A stretch of DNA of 64,000 nucleotides from Cupriavidus sp. P-10. Its GTDB lineage: Bacteria > Pseudomonadota > Gammaproteobacteria > Burkholderiales > Burkholderiaceae. This document shows positions 1-8,801 of the stretch, one piece after another. Within the stretch, counting starts at the first letter, position 1. The number at the start of each line of letters is the position of its first letter. The notes under the pieces were generated by a model. That model worked only from the letters and a program-made list of their open reading frames with translations, ran no database searches and was not told the origin of the DNA. The position numbers were made by a program, and so were the translations under genes. The stretch spans positions 248,001 to 312,000 of the forward strand of contig NZ_AP025173.1 in assembly GCF_003402535.2 (NCBI RefSeq), written 5' to 3'.

Positions 1-250
1 TGCGCCGCCACGCTTCGGTCTGCTCCGGGCTGTACAGGCCAGGCGATCCCTCGAAGGACTGGGAGTTGCGGGTCACATTGATCGCTTCGGAGATCAACAG
101 CCCTGCACCGGCGCGCTGAACGTAGTACTGCTCCATCAATGCGGAAGGGACATCGTTTGCATCCGCTCTGGAGCGGGTCAGCGGCGCCATCACGACACGG
201 TTGGCGAGCGGGATCGCGCCGAGTTGGTAGGAATCAAATAGGTTTGGCAT
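1..250 (-). CDS. Old Yellow Enzyme family ene-reductase, N-terminal part (OYE-1)
   Basis: Only the first 83 codons lie in the window; the gene runs off the left edge. The product starts MPNLFDSYQLGAIPLANRV and continues VMAPLTRSRA, the usual N-terminus of FMN-dependent OYE/NemA-type alkene reductases, followed by YYVQRAGAGLLISEA of the first barrel strands. The ATG at 250 has an AGGAG ribosome-binding site 9 bases upstream. OYE enzymes use NAD(P)H to reduce activated C=C bonds or nitro groups in the cytoplasm. It is the last visible gene of a minus-strand series (LLM, SnoaL, LLM, OYE) and the first of three OYE genes here. Active-site residues of the C-terminal half cannot be seen. Confidence 0.9.
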   Translation of the reverse strand, partial: MPNLFDSYQLGAIPLANRVVMAPLTRSRADANDVPSALMEQYYVQRAGAGLLISEAINVTRNSQSFEGSPGLYSPEQTEAWRR

Positions 251-846
251 GTGCGCTTTCTCCTGAAAAGACACGGGGTGTTCGGCGCGAAAGGAATACC
301 CTGTTCGCTGCCTGAAAACGAAACGCCTCGATAAAGGCGAGCGTGGTGCAACGGGTAGCCATACTCGGCTGGCTTCCGCTCCTTATGCCGCCTTGCCTGG
401 GCCGGACGACATCTCGGTGCGTCGGTTGATGGTGCGGTAGTCAGCTATTCAATGCTGCCCACCAACCCCGCTGTTGAATGACTGCAGTGTCAGGGATCTG
501 ATGTTGGTGATATAGAGGGATGGTGTCCCGGAATACGGGACAATGGATCCCTAATCGGCAGCTGGTTTGCGTTCCGGAACTATGACCCTTCCACACCGTT
601 TAGCGCGCACCAGGTTCCACTTGGCAGGCGCGTCCAAGCATTCGTGTTTGAACTTGGTGGGGTGTTTAGACCTGATCGAGGCGCCGCTGTGAATCGTTGC
701 CGATACGCTGAAGCGAAGAGCGAAACCGCAAGGCTGCCTGACGAAAGGCACGCACATGACCGACTGGGGAATCCTCATCGGCAATCGAGTGATGAGGATC
801 GCCTGGTGTGAAGAAGGCCTGGTAAAGTCGGACCGGCAGAAACAAT
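251..846. other. 596-bp intergenic region between OYE-1 and an LLM gene
   Basis: No convincing gene is seen on either strand; the open frames here run antisense to, or out of frame with, the LLM gene that follows. The stretch contains one perfect dyad (524-542) and should hold the promoter of the minus-strand OYE gene. Confidence 0.6.
524..542. promoter_or_regulatory. perfect 7-bp inverted repeat, operator-like
   Basis: The sequence TGTCCCGGAATACGGGACA has two perfect 7-bp arms around a 5-bp centre. It lies about 275 bp upstream of the OYE-1 start. The dyad looks like the binding site of a dimeric repressor or activator; no particular regulator can be named. It is not followed by a T-run, so it is not a typical terminator. 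Confidence 0.4.
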
Positions 847-1791
847 TCACTGGCGCAAAGCCGGAAGAACAGCCATACCAAGTTCTTCCACAACGCCCAA
901 AAGAGGCCGCGGACCGGGGGCGAGATGCAGCATGGCGTGGGCGACACCATTGGCCTCCAGTCGCTTCAGATAATCGATCAATGCCCAGCGGCCAGTTCGC
1001 AGGCCCAGTTCGATAGGTACTGCCTCGGTCGAAGGGTCGTCGACCAGGTCCAGGTGTATGGACTGAACGAACGGCTTTGGCATACCAGGGGACCGTTCTC
1101 GTAGCGCGGATTGCCAGAGGCCAATGCGCCCCTGCTGGCGAACTTCCTCTCTGTGGTACGTGGCCCATGCGTCTGCATGGGCTGCGATCCATTGCAAGGT
1201 TTGCCGGGCTGAACCCACCGCCATCATCGGCACGCGAGCAGCCGGCGGCACAGCAAGATCGTAGCCATCGGTGGCGCTCAGCAAGGCGGCACGATCGGCC
1301 TGCGAAGGCGACAGCGCCGCCCTGACGATCGCCCATCGCGTCCGGAACGCTTCTGCCCTTTGTTCAGGGTCGAGGCCAAACGCCGCAAATTCGGCCTCCC
1401 TGTCACCGGAGCCTAAGCCCAGGATAAAGCGGCCCTGCGACAGCCGGTCCAGCGACAGGGCGGACTTCGCCAGGTGGATCGGGTGTCGCAGTGGAAGCAC
1501 CGCTGCGGCCGTACCGAGTGCAATCGAACGGGTTACCCCGGCAAGGAATGACAACCACACGAACGGGTCATCCAGCGCCGCGGCTTCCATGGTGGATCCT
1601 TGCGGGATCATCAGAGGTACGTCGCGGGCCCAAAGCGCAGCGAACTGGAGGGCGTCGGCGCGTGCGGCCAGGCGCAGCTCAGACTCGATGTCGGCCATCT
1701 CACCGGGCTTGCGCCCGAGCGGGGTCATCAAGCCTACGGTCAATTGCCCGGCGGCAAGGGTGCGCTCATAAGCGTGATTGAGTAGGTCCAT
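847..1791 (-). CDS. LLM-class flavin-dependent oxidoreductase (LLM-1)
   Basis: The 314-residue protein resembles bacterial luciferase-like flavin oxidoreductases of the TIGR03571/BA3436 type. The barrel start is LTVGLMTPLGRKPGEMADIE, with ALWARDVPL near residue 53 and LGLGSGDREAEFAAFG in the middle, the flavin-phosphate region of this subgroup. Such enzymes use reduced FMN or F420 supplied by a partner; the substrate is unknown. It lies 147 bp downstream of the SnoaL-like gene on the same strand and is probably in the minus-strand operon that starts at 3861. It is the most diverged of three related LLM proteins here: it lacks the FQPG lead-in shared by the other two. Confidence 0.88.
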   Translation of the reverse strand: MDLLNHAYERTLAAGQLTVGLMTPLGRKPGEMADIESELRLAARADALQFAALWARDVPLMIPQGSTMEAAALDDPFVWLSFLAGVTRSIALGTAAAVLPLRHPIHLAKSALSLDRLSQGRFILGLGSGDREAEFAAFGLDPEQRAEAFRTRWAIVRAALSPSQADRAALLSATDGYDLAVPPAARVPMMAVGSARQTLQWIAAHADAWATYHREEVRQQGRIGLWQSALRERSPGMPKPFVQSIHLDLVDDPSTEAVPIELGLRTGRWALIDYLKRLEANGVAHAMLHLAPGPRPLLGVVEELGMAVLPALRQ

Positions 1792-1938
1792 GGCTCGTTC
1801 CCGATCGTGACGTGGCTTTCGGTGCCCCCGATTTTGGCGCTACGCTCGACAACCGGAGACTCGGTGAAGCATAGGTGTGATTCGCGCACCTGGACAATAT
1901 CTGTACGCGAGGCGCTCCCGCCGTTGCACGTGTCCAAA

Positions 1939-2871
1939 TCAGACGCTGAACCAGCCCGGCACGTATGCCATCTGGCCAATCCGCCATGTCTCGCCATCGT
2001 CCTTGATCAGCTGTATGCGATAGTGCGCGCCGTAGAGCGGTTTGTTCTCCGGCGTTGTCGTCCGCCCGGGCATAACGCGTCCCAACAGGAGCGCCGCGCT
2101 GCTCCCGTCGGACTGGATCTCGACCTGCAGCGGCTCACCATAATGCTGCATCCACGGCCACGGCAGGCGGAACGCCTTGAGCGTTGCCATCAACTCGCGG
2201 CGCCCTTTCAGATGTCCCATGGGCGTCAGTTCAGCCTCGGCATCCTCGCTGAAGCATTGACCGAACAACACGAAATCGGCTTGATCCAGGGCCCAGGCAT
2301 AGCGGAACCAAGCCTCGGCGGCCGCCTCCTCGTTGCTGGTGGCCAATTCCGACACCGGGATTCGATGCCACGGTGCATCCAGCTCGCTGACGACGACGGC
2401 AGGCGGATCGCCGGGCTGCCATGCCCTGTCGGTCGGCGGCAGCTGCCAGCCCGTCAGCCTGGCCGACTCGCCATGGACCCAATGGAGCTGGATCCTGATT
2501 TCGCGTATGCGCGCACGGCTTCCCTGGCTCTCGAAAGACAGGATCACCACGCCGCCGAACGCTACCGCTTCAGCGTTGCCGGCAGATTGCCGCGCCTCGC
2601 CATGAAAATAGGCGCTGACCATGCTCTCGCTCCCATATGCCCGAGGAACACGATTGGTCGCGGCGATATGCACGGCCTCCAGGCCTGGGAAGTCGCTGGC
2701 CAGCGCCCCAAGGACATCATGGGCTCCCCGGAAATGGCCACGGTGGCTGCTGAACAGCTCGACTGCATCGGCCAGCAGATCTTCCGCAGGCATCGACGGT
2801 CTTCCGGCCCACGTATCGCAGAAGGCAGCAAGCAGATCCAGAAGTTGATGACGTGTAACAGTGGACGACAT
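1939..2871 (-). CDS. SnoaL/NTF2-like protein with two tandem domains
   Basis: The 310-residue product seems to hold two NTF2-like cone domains. The first is about residues 1-150 (HFRGAHDVLGALASDFPG, then FHGEARQ). The second is about 170-310 (AEAWFRYAWALDQADFVLFG, then the strand-rich end MQHYGEPLQVEIQSDGSSAAL). SnoaL-like proteins are small cyclases, isomerases, hydrolases or dioxygenase subunits, so the activity cannot be read from the fold. I chose the ATG at 2871 because GGAG lies 6 bases before it. An in-frame ATG at 2883, directly after the stop of the upstream LLM gene, has no ribosome-binding site. The tight junction with that gene indicates co-transcription with LLM-2. Confidence 0.8.
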   Translation of the reverse strand: MSSTVTRHQLLDLLAAFCDTWAGRPSMPAEDLLADAVELFSSHRGHFRGAHDVLGALASDFPGLEAVHIAATNRVPRAYGSESMVSAYFHGEARQSAGNAEAVAFGGVVILSFESQGSRARIREIRIQLHWVHGESARLTGWQLPPTDRAWQPGDPPAVVVSELDAPWHRIPVSELATSNEEAAAEAWFRYAWALDQADFVLFGQCFSEDAEAELTPMGHLKGRRELMATLKAFRLPWPWMQHYGEPLQVEIQSDGSSAALLLGRVMPGRTTTPENKPLYGAHYRIQLIKDDGETWRIGQMAYVPGWFSV

Positions 2872-2883
2872 TGATTTCTCCAT

Positions 2884-3861
2884 TCAGTCGGCCCGGAAGT
2901 GGGGCAGGACAAATTCCGCCAGTTCCTCCAGCACCTCTGCCGCGGGCCGGCGCAAGGGCTTGAGGTTAAGCGCGACGTGGCTGACGCCCTGAGCCTGCTG
3001 CCTTCGCCACAGGGCGATCAAAGCGTTGCGGCCGGCGCGGATGCCGTTGCCGACGTACTGCAACGGGGCGTTGGGGTTCTCGGACAGGTCGAAGAACGCG
3101 GCATAGCCGTATGGCCGCAGCCACCCCTCCTCATGGCTGGCCCGCCAGCTTTCCAATAGCTGCGGCATCCGGTCGAGGTCGCTCAGGTGCCAGATCCAGC
3201 CATCGCTGTGCCTGGCGATCCAGCCGAGATCCTGGCGGGCCCGGCCGATCACCAGCATGGGCATGCGCCCACCCACCGGCTTCGGAATCAGATCGATCTC
3301 GCCGCGGAAGGTGCCGTAGTAGCTAGTGGCCGCGCGCGGAAAGGACTGCTCCGTAACCGTCTTGATCAGACCGAAGGCTTCGCGGAAGCGGTCCCCGCGG
3401 CTCTCGTAGTCCGCCCCGAACGCCGGATATTCGATGGCGCGGTCACCAGTTGAAAGCCCCAGCAGCAAGCGGCCTTGCAGCAGCTGATCAGCGGATGCGG
3501 CTTGTTTGGCGACGATGAGCGGGTCGCGCAGCGTCAGGATGATGCCGGCTGTGCCCAGCGCGATCTTTTTGGTGTGAGCAGCGAGAAAGCCCAGATACAC
3601 CATCGGGTCCAGCATCTGCCCGGTATCCCCGAAGTTGGGGTCGTAGAAGGGAACATCGCGCATCCATAGCGCAGAAAATCCCGCCTCGTCAGCCATCGTG
3701 GCCAGGCGCTGATGGTCTTGCAGAGTGGGGAACGGCGACGATGGATAGCCCTCCAGGGGCATGATGAAGCCAAACGTCAGCCGGCCAGGCTGGAAGACCC
3801 GGCGGTATCCGGGGTGGGCCTGCAATTCCGCAGGCACTGGACCGATTGAAGGGTTATTCAT
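2884..3861 (-). CDS. LLM-class flavin-dependent oxidoreductase (LLM-2)
   Basis: The 325-residue luciferase-like oxidoreductase is of the TIGR03571 type. It shows VFQPGRLTFGFIMPLEGYP near the start, ALWMRDVPFYDPNFGD near residue 80, LGTAGIILTLRDP and LLLGLSTGDRAIEYPAFG. The start at 3861 (MNNPSIG) has GGAG 8 bases upstream; an in-frame extension to 3981 would enter the divergent promoter region. It is the first gene of the minus-strand set LLM-2, SnoaL, LLM-1, read away from the LysR gene. It is clearly paralogous to LLM-3 on the other side of LysR, with conserved blocks throughout, so the two probably arose by local duplication. The substrate is unknown. Confidence 0.9.
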   Translation of the reverse strand: MNNPSIGPVPAELQAHPGYRRVFQPGRLTFGFIMPLEGYPSSPFPTLQDHQRLATMADEAGFSALWMRDVPFYDPNFGDTGQMLDPMVYLGFLAAHTKKIALGTAGIILTLRDPLIVAKQAASADQLLQGRLLLGLSTGDRAIEYPAFGADYESRGDRFREAFGLIKTVTEQSFPRAATSYYGTFRGEIDLIPKPVGGRMPMLVIGRARQDLGWIARHSDGWIWHLSDLDRMPQLLESWRASHEEGWLRPYGYAAFFDLSENPNAPLQYVGNGIRAGRNALIALWRRQQAQGVSHVALNLKPLRRPAAEVLEELAEFVLPHFRAD

Positions 3862-4008
3862 AGTGATGACTCCGCTAAACGGCGAGCGGCACGCTCCGAG
3901 GTCTGCGTTGACCCAATGCCTTGGTAGCAACTCGGCCCGCCGCATTAGCCCGCATTGCTCTGCCTTGTGGACAGGTAGCAAGGATAAGGCGATGATTGGG
4001 GATTTGGA

Positions 4009-4024
4009 TTCCCGTGTCAGGGAA
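4009..4024. promoter_or_regulatory. dyad in the divergent LysR/LLM promoter region
   Basis: TTCCC-GTGTCA-GGGAA is a perfect 5-bp dyad in the 200-bp gap between the divergent LLM-2 and LysR genes. LysR-type regulators normally bind dyads in such gaps, so this is a plausible site for the neighbouring regulator. The spacing does not match the classic T-N11-A exactly. Confidence 0.35.
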
Positions 4025-4061
4025 CGCTGATGCCCCGCTGTGGGTGTGAGGACACAACACC

Positions 4062-4991
4062 ATGGAGCCCAACCGATTCGGCGACATCGCCGCGTTCGTG
4101 GCGGCAGTAAAGGCTGGCAGCTTTACCGCCGCCGCCGATTCGCTCAGCCTCACCCGTTCAGCCATTGGCAAGAGCATCGTGCGCCTGGAGGGGCGACTGG
4201 GCGTGCGCCTGCTCAACCGCACCACGCGCAAGCTGAGCCTGACTGACGAGGGCCTGGTGGTATATGAACGCTGGCGCCAGATCCTGGAAGACCTCGAGGA
4301 GGTGGATGCCACCATGGCACTGCGCCGCGGCAGGCCAACCGGCACCCTCAAGCTGACGGCACCCTTGTCCTTCGGACAGCGCCACATCCTGCCGGTCCTT
4401 GATGCCTACCTGAAGCAGTGGCCCGAGCTGCGTGCGGATATCTCGTTCACCGACCGCTTCGTGGACCTCATCGAAGAAGGCTTCGACATTGCCATCCGTA
4501 TCGGCATCCCGAAGGATGACTCGCAGATCCTCACTCGCACGATTGCCGAGCAGCAGTTCCTCACGTGCGCCTCACCGGAGTATCTAGCCCGGCGTGGGGT
4601 GCCACAAGTTCCGCAGGACCTGGCCGGTCACGACACCATTGTCTTCCAGAGCGCGGAGCGGCCACGTCCGTGGCGCTTTGACACGCCTGAAGGCCACTAT
4701 CTGTTTGATGGCCCGGGACGCCTGAGCATCGACAGTTCGGAGGCGATGCGCGAAGCGGCGCTGGCTGGCTTCGGCCTGGTCTGCCTGCCGTCCTATCTCA
4801 CGGGCGCCGACGTTCGCGCGGGCACGCTGGTGGAAGTGCTTGGCGCGTATCGCACAACGCCTGACCCCATCCGGGTCGTTTATCCCAGCAAGCGCCACCT
4901 GTCGCCGCGCATCCGGGCGTTCATCGACCTGCTGGTGGCACGGTGGGAAGCTGGTGTGCCATGGGAGCCTGGTACACAGGCCAATACCTGA
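4062..4991 (+). CDS. LysR-family transcriptional regulator
   Basis: The 309-residue LysR-type regulator has its winged helix-turn-helix at about residues 8-65 (FVAAVKAGSFTAAADSLSLT, then the recognition region RSAIGKSIVRLEGRLGVRLL). The effector-binding domain covers about residues 95-300 (GTLKLTAPLSFGQRHILPVL opening). It is in the CrgA/DhcR-like subgroup by its RLLNRTTRKLSLT motif. It is divergent from LLM-2 and followed, on the same strand, by LLM-3, OYE-2 and LLM-4. It is therefore the obvious local regulator of both flavoenzyme sets, with an unknown inducer. Confidence 0.93.
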   Translation: MEPNRFGDIAAFVAAVKAGSFTAAADSLSLTRSAIGKSIVRLEGRLGVRLLNRTTRKLSLTDEGLVVYERWRQILEDLEEVDATMALRRGRPTGTLKLTAPLSFGQRHILPVLDAYLKQWPELRADISFTDRFVDLIEEGFDIAIRIGIPKDDSQILTRTIAEQQFLTCASPEYLARRGVPQVPQDLAGHDTIVFQSAERPRPWRFDTPEGHYLFDGPGRLSIDSSEAMREAALAGFGLVCLPSYLTGADVRAGTLVEVLGAYRTTPDPIRVVYPSKRHLSPRIRAFIDLLVARWEAGVPWEPGTQANT

Positions 4992-5144
4992 CTCGCGCCA
5001 CTTTGCTGAACAGCGGGCTGCAGGAGAGTGTTGGGGGGTGGGATTGGGGCCCATGAGGACCGAGTGCCGGTCTCGCAAAGCGGTTTATCTCCACACGGGA
5101 TTCAATGAGACTTACGACATCCCAATCCCCAGTGGTCCTCTGCC

Positions 5145-6167
5145 ATGACTGTCCCAGCCTCTGCCACCCCAAAGGCGTTGCCTGCCGAGCTGCCGAGCCC
5201 GCACCCGGCCCTGCAACAGCATCCGGGCTTCCAGCGCCTGTTCCAGCCAGGTGCCCTGACCATCGGGCTGATCCTCCCGCTCGAAACCCATCCGGGACGG
5301 CCCGCGCCGACCATGCGCGGCCACGTGCAGATGGCCCAGCGCGCCGAGCAGCTGGGTTTCGGCGCACTTTGGATGCGCGACGTACCCTTCTTCGATCCGA
5401 ATTACGGCGATGTGGCACAGATTTTCGAGCCAATGGTCTACATCTCGTACCTGGCTGCTGCGACCGAACGAATTGCCCTGGGTACCACTGGCATCGTGCT
5501 TCCAACGCGCGAGCCGATGAACCTGGCCAAGCAGGCGACGTCGCTGGACCAACTCAGTGGTGGCAGGCTGGTGCTCGGGCTGTCCTCAGGCGACCGCTAT
5601 AGCGATTACCCGATGTTCGGCATCGACTACGAGAGCCGCGGCGAGCGCTATCGCGACGCCTATGGCGTCTTCCGGACGCTGTCTGAAGAAAGCTTTCCGA
5701 GCTTTCAGTCTGCACGCTTCGGAGGATCGCCTGGCGCCCTCGACCTGGTTCCCAAGGCGCCGTTCGGGCGAGTTCCCGCCATCGCCGTGGGCCAGGCACA
5801 GCAAAGCATGGAATGGCTGGCGCATAACCTGGACGGATTCCTGGGAGGAGCGCCCGCTCCGTACGGGCTGGCACAGCTCGGCGAAGAGTGGCGCAAGCAC
5901 GTGCACGCTGCGGCGGGTGAGCAAGCCTTCAAGCCTTTGGGGCTGGGAGGCTACCTCGACCTGGCCGAAGACCCGGATGTGCCGTTCCAGCGCTTCCCTG
6001 GCGGTTTCCGCGCCGGACGCAACGGGCTGCGTGACTATCTGGAACTGGCTCAGGCAGCCGGCATTTCCCACGTTGCCCTCAATCCGAAGGTCAGCCGCCA
6101 GCCCTATGGCGAGATCCTGGACGAACTGGCGGAGTACGTGTTGCCACACTTCCCTTCGCATCCGTGA
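5145..6167 (+). CDS. LLM-class flavin-dependent oxidoreductase (LLM-3)
   Basis: The 340-residue protein is paralogous to LLM-2, sharing LFQPGALTIGLILPLE, ALWMRDVPFFDPNYGD, LGTTGIVLPTREPMNLAKQA and LGLSSGDRYSDYPMFGIDYE. These place it in the TIGR03571 group of luciferase-like FMN oxidoreductases. The ATG at 5145 has no strong ribosome-binding site, but homology to LLM-2 begins within about 25 residues. The next gene, OYE-2, starts 50 bp downstream, suggesting one transcript. Both a flavin-reduced monooxygenase role and an ene-reductase-like role are possible. Confidence 0.9.
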   Translation: MTVPASATPKALPAELPSPHPALQQHPGFQRLFQPGALTIGLILPLETHPGRPAPTMRGHVQMAQRAEQLGFGALWMRDVPFFDPNYGDVAQIFEPMVYISYLAAATERIALGTTGIVLPTREPMNLAKQATSLDQLSGGRLVLGLSSGDRYSDYPMFGIDYESRGERYRDAYGVFRTLSEESFPSFQSARFGGSPGALDLVPKAPFGRVPAIAVGQAQQSMEWLAHNLDGFLGGAPAPYGLAQLGEEWRKHVHAAAGEQAFKPLGLGGYLDLAEDPDVPFQRFPGGFRAGRNGLRDYLELAQAAGISHVALNPKVSRQPYGEILDELAEYVLPHFPSHP

Positions 6168-6217
6168 ACCGGCAGCACGCACGCCAATACTCGCACCTGC
6201 TACCCGGAGCCCTTGCC

Positions 6218-7351
6218 ATGACATCCCTCTTCGATCCTTATGACCTTGCCGGCCTGCAGTTGCCAAATCGCGTCGTCATGGCGCCGATGACACGCGCCCG
6301 GGCAGTCGACACCGTCCCGCCGACGGATATGGCCACGTATTACGCCCAGCGTGCCAGCGCCGGCCTGATCATCACCGAAAGCGCCCAGGTCTCGGCTCAG
6401 GGCCGCGGCTACCTGTACACGCCAGGGATCCACACGCCCCAGCAAATCGCAGGATGGCAGCGCACCACCGACGCAGTGCATCGCGCCGGCGGCCGGATCT
6501 TCATCCAGCTCTGGCATGTCGGGCGGGTCTCGCATGTTTCGCTACAAGCGGACGGCAATGCACCGGTCTCTTCGGTGGCGGTAACGGCAGCCGATACCCA
6601 GGTACTCGCCTACGACACCAACGGTCAGCCGGCCCAGGTGCAGGTCAGCGCGCCGGCGGCCCTGGACCTGGCCGGCATCCGCGGCGTGATCGAGGACTTT
6701 CGCAACGCCGCACGCAACGCCATGGCCGCTGGCTTTGACGGCGTCGAAATCCATGCGGGTAACGGGTTCCTGTTCGAGCAGTTCATCAATGCCGGCCTGA
6801 ACACCCGCACCGACCAATATGGGGGCGCGTCCATCGACAACCGGCTGCGCCTCCTGCTGGAGACCGTCGATGCGGTCGCCGGTGAGATTGGCAATGCGCG
6901 CGTGGGCGTGCGCGTGTCGCCGCAGGCCCGGCTTAACGACCTGCATGCGTTCGAAGAAGAGGAAGCGACCTGGCTCGCTTTGGCCGAGGCATTGTCCCGC
7001 CGCAGCCTGGCTTACATGCACGCGAGTCACCTCGAATCGCCCGCATTCCAGCAGGCTTTCCGCAAGGCCTACCAGGGCACGCTAATGCTGGCAGGCGGTT
7101 TCAATTCGGAAAGCGCCCGAGAGGCCCTGGACGCAGGGCAGGCCGATGTGATTGTGTTCGGCCGGCCGTTTATCTCGAATCCGGACCTGGTGGAGCGCTT
7201 GCGCAACGATTGGCCATTGGCGGAAGCCGGGCGTGAGGCCTTCTATGGTGGCGGCGCCCGTGGGTACATCGACTACCCGGCTTACGATCCGGCCAGAGCA
7301 CCGGCAAACGAGCCGACCCATGAAAGACAGGCCAGCCACCGCCAGGCATGA
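6218..7351 (+). CDS. Old Yellow Enzyme-type ene-reductase (OYE-2), proton-donor Tyr replaced by Phe
   Basis: The 377-residue OYE family (FMN-dependent alkene reductase) protein has LPNRVVMAPMTRARAVDT near the start, FIQLWHVGRVSHVS near residue 100 and GVEIHAGNGFLFEQFINAGL near residue 180. Its phosphate-binding end is LAGGFNSESAREALD with VFGRPFISNPDLVERL. The start at 6218 has GGAG 8 bases upstream. The family motif is normally H-x-x-N-G-Y, where the Tyr gives a proton to the substrate; here it is HAGNGF, so that Tyr is Phe. The His/Asn pair that holds the substrate carbonyl or nitro group is kept. It sits between LLM-3 and LLM-4, probably in one operon. Confidence 0.92.
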   Translation: MTSLFDPYDLAGLQLPNRVVMAPMTRARAVDTVPPTDMATYYAQRASAGLIITESAQVSAQGRGYLYTPGIHTPQQIAGWQRTTDAVHRAGGRIFIQLWHVGRVSHVSLQADGNAPVSSVAVTAADTQVLAYDTNGQPAQVQVSAPAALDLAGIRGVIEDFRNAARNAMAAGFDGVEIHAGNGFLFEQFINAGLNTRTDQYGGASIDNRLRLLLETVDAVAGEIGNARVGVRVSPQARLNDLHAFEEEEATWLALAEALSRRSLAYMHASHLESPAFQQAFRKAYQGTLMLAGGFNSESAREALDAGQADVIVFGRPFISNPDLVERLRNDWPLAEAGREAFYGGGARGYIDYPAYDPARAPANEPTHERQASHRQA

Positions 7352-7447
7352 CAGGCGGACAAGGCATAGCGCCGCCTCAGACTTGCTCACCAAAACCAGG
7401 GGCGTGGGCCGCTGCCCTGCCCCTTGCAACCTCTCAATGGAGTTCCT

Positions 7448-8434
7448 ATGACCGCCCTGTCCGTCCTGGATCTGGTAATGATCGGACAAGACAAGAGTCT
7501 TGCCGAGGCCGTGGATGAGTCGCGCCAGCTGGCCCGGCATGTCGAGCAGCATGGCTTCCGTCGCTACTGGGTCGCGGAGCATCACAATATGCCAGGCATT
7601 GGCTCGGCCGCCACCTCGCTGATCATCAGCGATATCGCCTCGGCCACGTCGTCCATCCGTGTCGGGTCCGGTGGCGTCATGCTGCCCAACCATGCACCGC
7701 TGGTTGTCGCCGAGCAGTTCGGCACCCTGGAAGCGCTATATCCAGGTCGAATCGATCTTGGCCTCGGACGCGCGCCAGGCAGCGGCGGCCCGACGGTTCA
7801 GGCGTTGCGACGCGGCGCCAGGGAACGCGACTTTGCGCAGGATGTCGTCGAGTTGATGGACTATCTGGCCGACAACGGCAAGCAGCCGGTGCGCGCGGTT
7901 CCGGAACGGCATGACGTACCGCTCTGGATTCTCGGCTCCAGCATGTACGGTGCCGATCTTGCGGCAAAGCTCGGCCTGCCCTATGCATTTGCTTCGCACT
8001 TCGCGCCGCGTTACCTGCACCAGGCGATCACCCACTACCGCAACAACTTCCGGCCCTCGCAGCAACTCGCCACGCCGTACGTCATGGTCGGCGTGAATAT
8101 ATTCGCGGCTGAGACAAACGAGGAAGCGGAGTACCTGGCGAGTTCGCACCAACAATGGATGCTGAACCTGCACATGGGGCGCCTTGGCCTGTTGCCCAAG
8201 CCCGTGGAGGACTACGTGCGGCGCTTGCCCGATCACGAGCGCGAAGTCCTGGACCAGGTCATGGCCTGCACCGTGGCCGGCGACAAGCCGACCGTCGGCG
8301 CGTGGATTGAGAAGATCGTTGACCAGACCGGTGCCGACGAGCTGATGATCGACTGCCGCATCTACGACCCGCAGGCGCGGATGCGCTCGCACCAGTATGC
8401 CGCGGAGTCCATGGGCGACCTCCTCAGCCGCTAG
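7448..8434 (+). CDS. LLM-class flavin-dependent oxidoreductase, group-1 (MsnO8/YtmO-like) (LLM-4)
   Basis: The 328-residue protein is typical of the luciferase-family group 1 (TIGR03558). It has [20 protein letters not shown] at the start, [18 protein letters not shown] near residue 40, [20 protein letters not shown] and [16 protein letters not shown]. It differs in type from LLM-1 to LLM-3. The start was set at 7448 by homology. The last codons lie in a 27-bp tandem duplication that also covers the stop codon, so the C-terminal end (SMGDLLSR) may not be ancestral. It is the last gene of the plus-strand flavoenzyme set. Confidence 0.9.
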   Translation: MTALSVLDLVMIGQDKSLAEAVDESRQLARHVEQHGFRRYWVAEHHNMPGIGSAATSLIISDIASATSSIRVGSGGVMLPNHAPLVVAEQFGTLEALYPGRIDLGLGRAPGSGGPTVQALRRGARERDFAQDVVELMDYLADNGKQPVRAVPERHDVPLWILGSSMYGADLAAKLGLPYAFASHFAPRYLHQAITHYRNNFRPSQQLATPYVMVGVNIFAAETNEEAEYLASSHQQWMLNLHMGRLGLLPKPVEDYVRRLPDHEREVLDQVMACTVAGDKPTVGAWIEKIVDQTGADELMIDCRIYDPQARMRSHQYAAESMGDLLSR

Positions 8435-8459
8435 TCCATGGGCGACCTCCTCAGCCGCG
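8406..8459 (+). repeat. 27-bp tandem duplication across the stop codon of LLM-4
   Basis: Two adjacent 27-bp copies (8406-8432 and 8433-8459) differ only at the last base, T in copy 1 and G in copy 2. The T in copy 1 helps form the TAG stop at 8432-8434. Because 27 is a multiple of three, copy 2 repeats the last codons (SMGDLLSR) in frame after the stop. Confidence 0.9.
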
Positions 8460-8801
8460 TAGGACCTGACGCTTTGCAACTTGCCAAGCTGCAAAGAGCG
8501 GATGCCAGTAGCGGAGAGGGAACAGCGCAAACCCATCGGATTGGATCGTCCCGCACTTCCTTCGCAGAGACTGCACAATGCACACAAGGCGTCAGAGGGT
8601 GACTTGTAAAGGGAACCTGTAGCGTGGCTACCCGCCATTGTCCCCCTGTAGACCTCGGTGGGTGGCATGACGGTAAATTTTCCGATCTCCTGAATCAGAG
8701 ACTGCTCGAACTCTCGAATCGTCAATACCACTTTAGCGTCGGTATTGGGGTAAATTGGCTCACGTTCAGCGGCATCGCTAAGAGGCGACGCGGCCAGCGT
8801 A
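8435..8801. other. 367-bp gap between convergent LLM-4 and ankyrin genes
   Basis: Apart from the second copy of the 27-bp duplication I see no gene. A minus-strand frame around 8600-8842 encodes a plausible peptide (PIYPNTDAKVVLTIREFEQS) of no known family, which continues antisense into LLM-4. I leave it uncalled. No clear terminator was seen. Confidence 0.5.

Noticed and set aside
551..1336. 261-codon minus-strand frame overlapping LLM-1
   Set aside because: Out of frame with the well-supported LLM gene and without any recognisable domain.
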